Origin: an uncultured Adlercreutzia sp.
Lineage (GTDB): Bacteria; Actinomycetota; Coriobacteriia; Coriobacteriales; Eggerthellaceae
Reading direction: 5' to 3'
NCBI GenBank assembly: GCA_902478715.1
Contig: CABSMC010000031.1
Location: 1-27,948 of the forward strand
DNA: 27,948 nucleotides
The translations under genes and the position numbers were made by a program. The notes under the pieces are model-generated. The model saw nothing but the letters and a program-made list of their open reading frames with translations. It made no database searches and was not told the origin of the DNA. Below are positions 12,549-19,826 of this stretch, in pieces (within the stretch, counting starts at the first letter, position 1; each line of letters opens with the position of its first letter).

Positions 12549-15029
12549 ATGACCGAATCGAAAACGGGCATGAGTTTCTCGCGCAGAAACTTCATCAAGG
12601 GGGCGGCCGCACTGACGGCAACCGGCGCGCTTGTCGGTTGTGCTCCCGCCAAGGAGACGCTGGCGGAAACGGGCGAGGAGCCGGTGGAGGTTCCGGAGAC
12701 CCAGATTTATGCGGGCGCATGCCGTGCCCAGTGCGGTCAGGGCTGCTATCTGAATGTTCATGTGCGCGATGGTCGCGTGGTTCGTACGACAGCGGGTCAC
12801 TTCGATGACGGCCCCGAGTTCGATCGTATTTGCCCGAAGGGCCTTGTCCAGCCTGCTCGCGTGTACAGCTCCGAGCGTTTGCAGTACCCCATGCGTCGCG
12901 TGGGCGAGCGCGGAAGCGGGGAGTTCGAGCGTATCACCTGGGATGAGGCGATTGCTGAGATCGCTGAGAAATGGAAGAGCTATCGGGAAGAGTTCGGCCC
13001 CACGTCCATTGCGTTCTTCTTGGGCAGCGGCAACACTGGTACGCTCGGCGGCGGTGCGCCGGAGGGTTCTGTCATGGCCCGACTTCTGAACGTCATGGGT
13101 GCGAGCCGGGTCCTGCCGGATCGCGATATCGCTACGCCGATGGCCTGGGCCTACATGTTCGGAGCTGGCCCCTACGGCAATCGCTCATCAGACGCCATCA
13201 ACGCCAAACACCATGTGATTTGGGGTGGTGACACGGCAGTGTCCCAGAAGCAGCTCGCTCACTTCTTCCTCGAAGCCCGTGACGCCGGCACTGAGCTTGT
13301 TGTTATCGACATCGCTTATCGCACTATGGCCTCGAAGTCCGACTGGTTCATCCCTGTTCATCCGGCTACTGATGGCGCTTTGGCGCTCGGTGCTATTCGC
13401 GAGATCTTCGAGCAAGGTTGGGAGGCGACTGATTTCCTGCGCGACCACACCGAGGCGCCCCTGCTGATCAAGGAAGACGGTATGTTCTTGCGCATGAGCG
13501 ATTTGGGCGTGGAGCCAACTGAGACCACTACTAATGCTCAGGGCCAAGAGATTCCCGTCGACCCGTATGTAGTGTGGGATGAGGCGAGCTCCAGCGCCGT
13601 GCCTCTGGCCCAGGCCACTAAGCCCGCGCTTGGCGGCGTGGCTCCGATCGAGGGCATCGCGGTGCGCACAGAAATGGAGATGATTCGGGAAGCTGTTGAG
13701 CCGTGGACGCTGGAGCACACTTCTGAAGTGACTGGTGTGAGCGTTGAGGACATTCAGCATCTCGCGCACCTTTACACGCAAGAAGGCGATGTTCAGACGG
13801 ACATGAAGTTCGGCCTGAACCACTACAACAACGGCATGTACAGCTCGAAATGCGTCAATTCCCTCTTGCTCGTGTCCGGCCAGATGGGTCGGTCGGGTTC
13901 GGGTCTGTTCACTGGCGAGCCGAACTTTGGAGAGGGCAACGTGCAGGCCTGCATTACGATGCCGAGCGCCACGGGCGAAGTTCCCCAAGGCGTCGGCGCC
14001 ATTCTCAACTGGACCGACTTCTGCAATAACATCGTGCCCACGGGCAAAAAGCTTGGCGAGGACTTCCCCATCAAGTCTTTCTATGCCTCTTGCACTAACG
14101 TTGTTTCGAATCAAACGGATCAGAACAAGACTTTGGAGCTCATGAACGCGATCGAGTTCATCGTCATCCAGGATATGACTATGAACGACACCGCGCTGTA
14201 TGCCGATATCCTGCTGCCCGCTTGCCATTGGTTCGAGACCGAGGATTTGCGCGTGCGCTACTACTGCAACCCCTATCTGCTGTGGAACGAGAAGGCCGTC
14301 GAGCCGCTGTACGAAAGCAAGCCCGATTTTGAGATATACAAGCTCATCGCCGAGGCTATGGGGTACGGTGACTTCTTCCAGTTCACCGCCGACGAGTATC
14401 TGAACGTTGTCCTCTCCACCCCCTATGGGCAGGAAAAGGGGATCACCATCGACAAGATTCGCGAGAAGAATTACCTGCGCTGTGACAACGATCCCACTAT
14501 CGCCTTCGAGGGCGGCGTTTTTGGAACCGCCACGGGACGCGCCATGTTTTACCGCGAGGCGCCGCAGCCCGACTACAATATGGGCCAGGAATTGGATTTG
14601 GAGAAAGAGAAGTTGTCCGTGTTCTGGGAGCCGGCTCGCGAGGCCGATCTCTCCAATCCCATTCGCGAGAAGTTCCCCTTCACCATTTGCTGTGAGCATA
14701 TGCGCACCCGCGCTCATACTCAGTGGTACGACGTGGACTATCTGAAGGAGTTCGAGGCCGCGCCAGTTTGCCGCATCAATCCGGAAGACGCCGCCGAGCT
14801 CGGCATCGAAGAGGGGGACACCATTCGCCTCTACAATGATCGCGGTTCGGTCACCATGCTGGCTGTTCTTAATCCCGGTCAGCAGCGCAAAGCGGTTCAT
14901 TGCCCGCGCAGCTTCCTGACCCGTGAGCACATTGACGGTGATCTTGCCCGCACAACCTTCAACGACTACAACCAGGCTTGCAGAAACCAGTCCTATTTCG
15001 ACTGCGCTGTGGCCATTGAGAAGCTCTAG
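12549..15029 (+). CDS. Tat-exported molybdopterin oxidoreductase, catalytic subunit (DMSO reductase family)
   Basis: The 826-residue protein starts with a twin-arginine signal (FSRRNFIKGAA, Arg12-Arg13) that ends in a lipobox LVGC (Cys31), so it is likely a lipid-anchored enzyme outside the membrane. Cys58, Cys62, Cys66 and Cys95 bind the FS0 4Fe-4S cluster. Bis-MGD binding motifs follow, including the aspartate- and asparagine-rich loop near VIWGGDTAVSQ, QDMTMNDTALYADILLPACH, and the C-terminal beta-barrel domain (RINPEDAAELGIEEGDTIRL). The Mo-ligand region reads RDIATPMAW (about 192-200), without the usual Ser or Cys pattern. Substrate is unknown. It heads an operon with an electron-transfer subunit, a chaperone and a membrane heme protein. 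Codon use is more AT-rich at third positions than in leuC or feoB. Confidence 0.95.
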   Translation: MTESKTGMSFSRRNFIKGAAALTATGALVGCAPAKETLAETGEEPVEVPETQIYAGACRAQCGQGCYLNVHVRDGRVVRTTAGHFDDGPEFDRICPKGLVQPARVYSSERLQYPMRRVGERGSGEFERITWDEAIAEIAEKWKSYREEFGPTSIAFFLGSGNTGTLGGGAPEGSVMARLLNVMGASRVLPDRDIATPMAWAYMFGAGPYGNRSSDAINAKHHVIWGGDTAVSQKQLAHFFLEARDAGTELVVIDIAYRTMASKSDWFIPVHPATDGALALGAIREIFEQGWEATDFLRDHTEAPLLIKEDGMFLRMSDLGVEPTETTTNAQGQEIPVDPYVVWDEASSSAVPLAQATKPALGGVAPIEGIAVRTEMEMIREAVEPWTLEHTSEVTGVSVEDIQHLAHLYTQEGDVQTDMKFGLNHYNNGMYSSKCVNSLLLVSGQMGRSGSGLFTGEPNFGEGNVQACITMPSATGEVPQGVGAILNWTDFCNNIVPTGKKLGEDFPIKSFYASCTNVVSNQTDQNKTLELMNAIEFIVIQDMTMNDTALYADILLPACHWFETEDLRVRYYCNPYLLWNEKAVEPLYESKPDFEIYKLIAEAMGYGDFFQFTADEYLNVVLSTPYGQEKGITIDKIREKNYLRCDNDPTIAFEGGVFGTATGRAMFYREAPQPDYNMGQELDLEKEKLSVFWEPAREADLSNPIREKFPFTICCEHMRTRAHTQWYDVDYLKEFEAAPVCRINPEDAAELGIEEGDTIRLYNDRGSVTMLAVLNPGQQRKAVHCPRSFLTREHIDGDLARTTFNDYNQACRNQSYFDCAVAIEKL

Positions 15030-15043
15030 GGAGGCTGAGATAG

Positions 15044-15706
15044 ATGACTCGATACGGAATGGCGATCGACCTTCGTCGTTGCATTGGATGCCAGGCGTGC
15101 GCTGCGGCGTGCAAAATGGCGAACAATCTGCCGAAGGAGCTGACGTACAACGTTGTGTACACCAAAGGCGATGACGATTTTGACAGCATTGGCACCGCCG
15201 TGTCGCGCGGCGCTCTTGCCAACGACAACGCTGGCGGCACCTTCCCCAATTGCACGCTGAACTTCCTGCCTATGCAGTGCCAGCATTGCGCGGAGCCTGC
15301 TTGCCTGAGCGCGTGCCCCACCGGCGCGACCCAGCAGCGAGAAGACGGTATCGTGTTCGTCGATACTGATCTGTGCATTGGGTGTGAGTCGTGCATCAAG
15401 GCTTGTCCCTACGAGGGTGTTCGCAGTTTGATTAGCGACAACCCTGAGTATTATCTTGAGGTTGAGGTCGGCGAGTTCGATGCGCCGCCCCATACGCCCG
15501 GCACGGTGGAGAAGTGCACGTTCTGTAAGAATCTCATCGATCGGGGGGAGGAGCCGGCTTGTATGCAGTTGTGCCCAGGGCGTGCCCGCTATTGGGGCGA
15601 TCTCGATGATCCCGATTCTGCGGTATCGAAGGCTATCGAAGGTCGCGACTTCCATCTTATGATGGAGTCGGCGGGGACAAGTCCAAACGTCTACTACTTG
15701 AAGTAG
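15044..15706 (+). CDS. 4Fe-4S ferredoxin-type electron-transfer subunit (DmsB-like)
   Basis: The 220-residue protein has four cysteine clusters in the DmsB/NrfC/PsrB order: CIGCQACAAACK (13-24), CQHCAEPACLSACPTGA, CIGCESCIKACPYEG and CTFCKNLIDRGEEPACMQLCPG. These bind four 4Fe-4S clusters that pass electrons between the membrane quinol oxidase subunit and the catalytic subunit. It has no signal peptide, as expected for a partner exported in complex by the Tat signal of the catalytic subunit. It starts 14 bases after the catalytic gene with GGGAGG upstream. Codon use resembles the catalytic gene. The 72-base spacer to the chaperone gene contains a stem-loop (15731-15761). Confidence 0.95.
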   Translation: MTRYGMAIDLRRCIGCQACAAACKMANNLPKELTYNVVYTKGDDDFDSIGTAVSRGALANDNAGGTFPNCTLNFLPMQCQHCAEPACLSACPTGATQQREDGIVFVDTDLCIGCESCIKACPYEGVRSLISDNPEYYLEVEVGEFDAPPHTPGTVEKCTFCKNLIDRGEEPACMQLCPGRARYWGDLDDPDSAVSKAIEGRDFHLMMESAGTSPNVYYLK

Positions 15707-15730
15707 ACGCCGGCGTTAAGGCGGTACGTA

Positions 15731-15761
15731 AGGCGGGTGTCGATGGGTGCGGTGCCCGCCT
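15731..15761 (+). promoter_or_regulatory. Intercistronic stem-loop before the TorD-like gene
   Basis: AGGCGGG (15731-15737) pairs with CCCGCCT (15755-15761) around a 17-base loop, followed by CTTTG. This could be a weak attenuator or an mRNA-processing or stability element that sets the ratio of enzyme subunits to chaperone. Confidence 0.45.
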
Positions 15762-15778
15762 CTTTGCAAGGAGGCTTC

Positions 15779-16525
15779 GTGGGTGCGGGAAATATGAGAG
15801 AGACGATCGGTTTGGCCGATGGCTGCGAGCTGATGGGTGCCTTGACGCGTTTTCCCGATAGCGATTTGGCTTTGGCCGTGACAAGTGGGCTGGTACGTGA
15901 CGATGCAATAGGCTGCGCGCGAGATATCGTCTCAGAGCACGGCGACGGGCAAGGAGACGCTGTCGAGATACTCTGTGAAGGGTTCGGGTGCGTTGGGAAC
16001 GAGGAGGTAGACGCCTTGTGCAGCGCCCTTCGACGAGCGTGGTCGCTCCTCTACGTTCGCCAGGGAAGAGGGGTGGCTGTCTTTCCCTACGAGAGCGCGT
16101 TTATCCATGTGCGTGCGGGCGTACCTGGGGAGCCGGCGCTGTTTCGCTCGGCGCTGACCCTGCGCGTCGAGCGGACTATGCGCGAGAGTGGCGTCCTCCC
16201 GAAGGATGCCGAGACTGAGCCTTGCGATAGCGTCTGGAACGAATGGGCGTTTCTTTCGTTTCTGATCGGCAGCGAGGCGAAGGCGCTGCGTGAGGGCGAC
16301 GAGGAAAGCGCGGCGCTCTGGCGGGATCGGTCTGCGGATTTCGTTTGCGCGCACGTCTCCCAGTGGATGCCGGATTTCTTCAAGCACACCGCCGAAGAGG
16401 TCGATCGTCTCGCTGAGGCAGGTAAGATCGATGTCGTAGCCAAGCGCTTCTATGGCGCACTCGCTGCTTACGGGCATCTTCTGCTGGCCGCGCTCAATGA
16501 GCGCGAGGGCCTGCAACAAAGGTAA
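15779..16525 (+). CDS. TorD/DmsD-family molybdoenzyme chaperone
   Basis: The protein (about 248 residues) is all-helical in character and carries the family motif VFPYESAFIHV (compare PYES.Y in DmsD/TorD), a conserved W in WNEWAFLSFLI, and the C-terminal FYGALAAYGHLLLAAL helix. TorD-family chaperones bind the Tat signal of the catalytic subunit and hold it until the molybdenum cofactor is inserted. The start is GTG 15779 because a near-perfect AAGGAGG lies at 15768-15774; an upstream GTG at 15737 lies inside a stem-loop and has no ribosome site, and ATG 15794 is too far downstream of the Shine-Dalgarno. It follows the ferredoxin subunit and precedes the membrane protein. Confidence 0.88.
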   Translation: MGAGNMRETIGLADGCELMGALTRFPDSDLALAVTSGLVRDDAIGCARDIVSEHGDGQGDAVEILCEGFGCVGNEEVDALCSALRRAWSLLYVRQGRGVAVFPYESAFIHVRAGVPGEPALFRSALTLRVERTMRESGVLPKDAETEPCDSVWNEWAFLSFLIGSEAKALREGDEESAALWRDRSADFVCAHVSQWMPDFFKHTAEEVDRLAEAGKIDVVAKRFYGALAAYGHLLLAALNEREGLQQR

Positions 16526-16535
16526 GGGGTAGTCC

Positions 16536-17255
16536 GTGACGTTTCTTATGGTTCTCGTGGCGACTATTGTTGCTGTGCTCGCGCTGCGGCAGCCGTTGCA
16601 TAAGTGGCCCGTGGCGTTCTACGCCCTGGCCGTGGTGGCGGATGTGGCGTATATCGCGGGTATTGAGGGGCTGCTGCCGCGCGCGGTGACGAGTCCGCTC
16701 ACGCTGCTTATGGGCAAGTGCATGCTGTCGCTGGCACTGTTCGTGGTGGTTATGTACATCGGCGTGTTCGCGAAAGGCTCGCGGGTTCACCAGTGGCTGA
16801 AGCCGGTGCGTGCGGAGCTTTCCATCCTCGCGTGCATTCTGGCCTGCGGACATATGGCGGTGTATCTGGCCTCCTATGCGCCACGGCTCGGGGGCGCGAT
16901 GGGGGCGAACGTGCTGAGTGCTTTGGTGGTGGCGCTGGCGCTGCTTGTTCTGCTGTTGGTGCTCGGCGTGACGTCGTTCGGCTTCGTGAAAAAGCATATG
17001 CGCACCGAAAGCTGGAAGCGTCTTCAGCGGTGGGCCTACGTGTTCTTCGGCTTGGTGTACGTGCACCTGATGCTGATGCTCGCGCCGGCTGCGAGCCGCG
17101 GCGGCGAGGCGGCGCTGGTCACCGTGGCAGTGTACACGGTGGTCTTCGGCGCCTACGCCGTGCTGCGCGTGCGCCGGGCGCTCATCGACTGCCGGATCGA
17201 AGCTTCGGTTGCCGCGCGGGTTCCCGAGCTTGAGCCCGAGGACTGCGCCGCGTAG
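16536..17255 (+). CDS. Ferric-reductase/YedZ-like heme membrane protein, probable quinol-linked anchor
   Basis: The 239-residue protein has about six membrane helices and the layout of the ferric-reductase-like transmembrane (YedZ/MsrQ) family. Candidate heme-b histidines are in RVHQWLKP, in ACGHMAVYL and in YVHLMLM. It lacks the NrfD or DmsC sequence pattern that is the usual membrane partner of such enzymes. I infer that it oxidises menaquinol or another donor and feeds the 4Fe-4S subunit. It starts at GTG 16536 after AAGGGGTAG, ten bases after the chaperone stop, and is the last gene of the operon; a hairpin terminator follows. A role independent of the reductase cannot be excluded. Confidence 0.8.
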   Translation: MTFLMVLVATIVAVLALRQPLHKWPVAFYALAVVADVAYIAGIEGLLPRAVTSPLTLLMGKCMLSLALFVVVMYIGVFAKGSRVHQWLKPVRAELSILACILACGHMAVYLASYAPRLGGAMGANVLSALVVALALLVLLLVLGVTSFGFVKKHMRTESWKRLQRWAYVFFGLVYVHLMLMLAPAASRGGEAALVTVAVYTVVFGAYAVLRVRRALIDCRIEASVAARVPELEPEDCAA

Positions 17256-17282
17256 CCGTTTCGATTGAAAAAAGTTTTTCTC

Positions 17283-17323
17283 AGGAACGGGATTCGGCCA
17301 GCAACGTCGGATCCCGTTCCTTT
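17283..17323 (+). terminator. Hairpin terminator of the molybdoenzyme operon
   Basis: AGGAACGGGAT (17283-17293) and its exact reverse complement (17311-17321) form an 11-bp stem with a 17-base loop, followed by a short T run. It lies 27 bases after the last gene of the operon. Confidence 0.75.
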
Positions 17324-17415
17324 GCTGTCCGGCGTTCGGTACTCTGCCGCCTGACGCCGTCAAATCTTACATTCTTGTCGGTGGGCTGATCGCGCGGTGC
17401 GGGGCCGTGAGCCCG

Positions 17416-17424
17416 TGGTATTAT
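17416..17424 (+). promoter_or_regulatory. Extended -10 promoter for the polyprenyl synthase operon
   Basis: TGGTATTAT is an extended -10 that would start transcription about 35 bases before the ATG. No -35 of standard form is seen. Confidence 0.5.
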
Positions 17425-17465
17425 GGTTCGATGCTGAAACGACCGCCCTCTGGCAAGAAAGCGCT

Positions 17466-18521
17466 ATGAAGAACATCTCAGAAATCCTCGCCAGCGTCGA
17501 AGAGACGCCCGTCACGTTCGAAGACTATTTGAAAGCTTATGCCGATCCGGTCGGGGAGCTGATCAACAGTTACATTCCCCATGGGACTCATGGGGATATG
17601 GATCGCTACCTGTACGATCCGCTCTACCATTACAGTGAGAACGCGGGCAAGCGCCACCGCCCGCTCATCTGCTTCGCGGCCTGCCTGGCCGTGGGCGGCG
17701 ATCCCGATCGCGCTGCCACCGCCGCCGCGGCTATCGAGCATTTCCATTCCGCGGCTCTCATTCACGACGACATCGCCGACGAGGCCGAGCTGCGCCGCGG
17801 CGAGCCCTGCCTGCACCTCACCGAGGGGCTGGGGCTGGCCATCAACATGGGGGACTTGGCCCTTTCCATGGTGAACGGCCCGGTGGTGAACGATCCGCTT
17901 CTGGAGGACGCCGTGAAGGTGCGCGTCATCAAGGAGCTCATCGCCATGACCTGCCGCACGGTGGAGGGCCAGGCGCTCGATCTGGGTTGGGCCCGCGACG
18001 GGCGCTACGACATCACGCCCGAGGACTACCTCACCATGGCTATCCACAAGACGGCCCACTACTCGGGTGCTGTGCCCCTGGCCGTGGGCGCCATTGTGGG
18101 CGGCGCCGACGACGAGATCGTGGAAGCTCTGCGCAGCTACGGTCTGGACACGGGCCTCGCCTTCCAAATTCAGGACGATCTGCTGAACCTCGTGGGCACC
18201 GACGAGGCCAAGAAGAAGGACTTCCGCAGCGACATCACCGAGGGCAAGCGCACGCTGGTCGTGGTGCACGCCTTGCAGAACGCTGAGCCTGCGGCCCGCG
18301 AGCGGCTCGTCGAGATCCTGTCGTCGAAGGAGCGCGGCCCGGAGGTGCTCGCCGAGGCCGTGGCCATCATGGAGGAGACGGGGTCCATCGATTACGCCCG
18401 CACCTTTGCCGAGGATCTGACGCTGAATGCCAAGGCGCGGTTGGCCGGGGCGTTGCCCCCCTCGCAGTACCGCGACTTGCTCGTATCCATGGCCGACTGG
18501 TTCGTGAACAGGTTGAAGTAA
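17466..18521 (+). CDS. Polyprenyl (trans-isoprenyl) diphosphate synthase
   Basis: This 351-residue enzyme condenses isopentenyl diphosphate units to a linear polyprenyl diphosphate. The first Asp-rich motif is DDIAD (101-105) in ALIHDDIADEAELRRG, with GKRHRP upstream for substrate binding. The second is DDLLN (237-241) in FQIQDDLLNLVG, followed by KDFRSDITEGKRTL. The second motif ends in Asn where DDxxD is classical, a change seen in some members. Residues before the first motif (chain-length region AAAIEHFHSAAL) suggest a medium or long product, such as the menaquinone side chain, but this is not decisive. The start is ATG 17466 with a weak AAGAAAG site. The next gene begins one base after its stop. 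Confidence 0.93.
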   Translation: MKNISEILASVEETPVTFEDYLKAYADPVGELINSYIPHGTHGDMDRYLYDPLYHYSENAGKRHRPLICFAACLAVGGDPDRAATAAAAIEHFHSAALIHDDIADEAELRRGEPCLHLTEGLGLAINMGDLALSMVNGPVVNDPLLEDAVKVRVIKELIAMTCRTVEGQALDLGWARDGRYDITPEDYLTMAIHKTAHYSGAVPLAVGAIVGGADDEIVEALRSYGLDTGLAFQIQDDLLNLVGTDEAKKKDFRSDITEGKRTLVVVHALQNAEPAARERLVEILSSKERGPEVLAEAVAIMEETGSIDYARTFAEDLTLNAKARLAGALPPSQYRDLLVSMADWFVNRLK

Positions 18522-18522
18522 C

Positions 18523-19425
18523 ATGGAACCTATCAAGAGAAACGACACCGGCGCCGCCGTCGAGGACGTGCAGACGCGCCTGGCCCGCATCGGGCATCTT
18601 CCCGAGGACGCCATCACCGGCATTTTCGATGACGCTACCGCCGCCGCTTTGGCCGAGTTCCTCGCTGCCTCGGCGCTCCCGCCGAGCGAAGAGGTGACCG
18701 AGAAGGTGTGGGCGGCCTTGGTGGACGCCACCTACAACCTGGGCGACCGCACGCTGTATCTGCGCATGCCCTACTTCCACGGGCATGACGTGCTTGAGCT
18801 GCAGCAAGCGCTGGGCGCGCTCGGGTTCTTCTACGGCACGCGCGATGCCATCTTCGGTGCTCACACCGAAGAGGCGCTCCGTCGCTTCCAGCTGAACTTG
18901 GGTTTGCCCTCCGATGGCATCGCCGGCGCCTACACCTATGCGGCGCTGCGCAACCTGGCCCACTCCTGGGTCGGCAAGGAGGCCACCCACAGTCCGGTGC
19001 GCCATTTGGGCTTCGCCCGTGCAGCCGATGTGCTCGAGCGCAACGCCGTGTGCCTGTTCGGCACCGATGAGTTCTCTCGTGCCGTGGCCTCGCGCATGTC
19101 GAACGTGGCTCAGGCCACCAATCCCGCCTCCAAGATCATCAGCGCCGACGCGCTCTCGGTACCGCCGGACGCGTCCATGATGCTCGTGCACGTGCTGTTG
19201 AGCGCGACGGACGCCGAGGCCGGGGTGCCGCTGGTGTCCTATGCGGAAGAGGATACGCTGGGGCTGCGCCTGGCGTCGGCCGTCGATGTGGCTCGCGATG
19301 CGAGCTGGCCCCGCGTGTCGGTGCTGCTCCCCGGCACCATGTGGCTAGAGGCCGGCCCGGAGCGCTCCGCCCAGCACTACGCCATCACGCTGCTCGACGC
19401 CCTCTGCTCCGCCTTGCAGGAGTAG
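18523..19425 (+). CDS. Peptidoglycan-binding domain protein, probably cytoplasmic
   Basis: The 300-residue protein carries two PG_binding_1-type repeats: residues 3-65 (IKRNDTGAAVEDVQTRLARI, TGIFDDATAAALAEF) and 80-145 (DVLELQQALGALGFF, FGAHTEEALRRFQLNLGLPSDG, AGAYTYAALRNL). The C-terminal half is an alpha/beta region I do not recognise. No signal peptide or membrane helix is present. A cytoplasmic protein with two such repeats recalls CwlM of mycobacteria (repeats plus amidase-like domain), which regulates MurA, but I see no amidase motif, so this is a weak analogy. The ATG lies one base after the polyprenyl synthase stop, suggesting translational coupling and a shared link to cell-envelope precursors. 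Confidence 0.72.
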   Translation: MEPIKRNDTGAAVEDVQTRLARIGHLPEDAITGIFDDATAAALAEFLAASALPPSEEVTEKVWAALVDATYNLGDRTLYLRMPYFHGHDVLELQQALGALGFFYGTRDAIFGAHTEEALRRFQLNLGLPSDGIAGAYTYAALRNLAHSWVGKEATHSPVRHLGFARAADVLERNAVCLFGTDEFSRAVASRMSNVAQATNPASKIISADALSVPPDASMMLVHVLLSATDAEAGVPLVSYAEEDTLGLRLASAVDVARDASWPRVSVLLPGTMWLEAGPERSAQHYAITLLDALCSALQE

Positions 19426-19772
19426 ACGACAGGTGACTTCCTGCGAGAGCCTATCGATTGCGCTTGTCGGAACTATCGCTATTGGAGATGCGGCATTTTC
19501 GGATTATCCGGACTAAATGCCAGTTCGACCCCGAAATGGTCGACCTGCGGGATGGAGGTGCGCCATTCCGGGCCTCAAGTGGCAGAAAAATGCCAGTTGA
19601 GGGCAGAAATGGCAGAAGGGGGGGATCGGGATCGGCCATTTCGGGGTCGAAGTGGCATTCGCGGGCGAAATCCCGAAAAGAGGGGTTTGAAAGACCCGGA
19701 AAAGGCGACGAGCGCTTTTGCGTGGAAATTACCGTGTTCGCGTGCGAGGAAACAAAGCGGAAAAGCGCGCAG
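19426..19772. other. Gene-free region with palindromic repeats before leuC
   Basis: About 350 bases contain no convincing gene. A 111-codon open frame (TTG 19458) covers the palindromes and looks like a by-product of the high GC. The palindromic region itself is annotated at 19492-19659. AT content is higher towards 19700-19800, where the leuC promoter lies. Confidence 0.65.
19492..19659. repeat. Nested imperfect palindromes around AATGCCA/TGGCATT cores
   Basis: A 24-base arm at 19516-19539 (AATGCCAGTTCGACCCCGAA and ATGG) is the reverse complement of 19636-19659 with one mismatch, 96 bases apart. Inside, TGGCA and TGCCA flank GAAAAA (about 19583-19598), and 19492-19498 pairs with 19515-19521 around an inner CGGAT/ATCCG stem. 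The same short cores are used in each. It could be a mobile REP/MITE-type element, a bidirectional terminator or a structured RNA. Confidence 0.8.
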
Positions 19773-19781
19773 TGCTACAAT
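19773..19781 (+). promoter_or_regulatory. Extended -10 promoter for leuC
   Basis: TGCTACAAT is an extended -10 followed by a leader of about 39 bases. It lies downstream of the palindromic region, so transcripts from it would not include that region. Confidence 0.55.
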
Positions 19782-19826
19782 AGCCGAGTTTGAGAGTAAT
19801 GTTTATCGCGCGCAAAGGAGCATCCC

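Noticed and set aside
13188..14930. Minus-strand frame of 580 codons
   Set aside because: Antisense to the molybdoenzyme gene and has no motif; a by-product of codon bias.
17397..17465. Upstream extension of the prenyl synthase from 17397
   Set aside because: The extension covers the extended -10 promoter at 17416-17424 and lacks a ribosome site; ATG 17466 is preferred.
19458..19793. 111-codon plus-strand frame from TTG in the palindromic region
   Set aside because: No ribosome site, covers the inverted repeats, and composition is unlike a protein; the short Leu-rich start is mentioned only as a low-interest observation.
19426..19826. T-box or other leucine riboswitch before leuC
   Set aside because: No TGGNACCGCG T-box sequence, specifier stem or terminator is visible, and the promoter lies downstream of the folded region.
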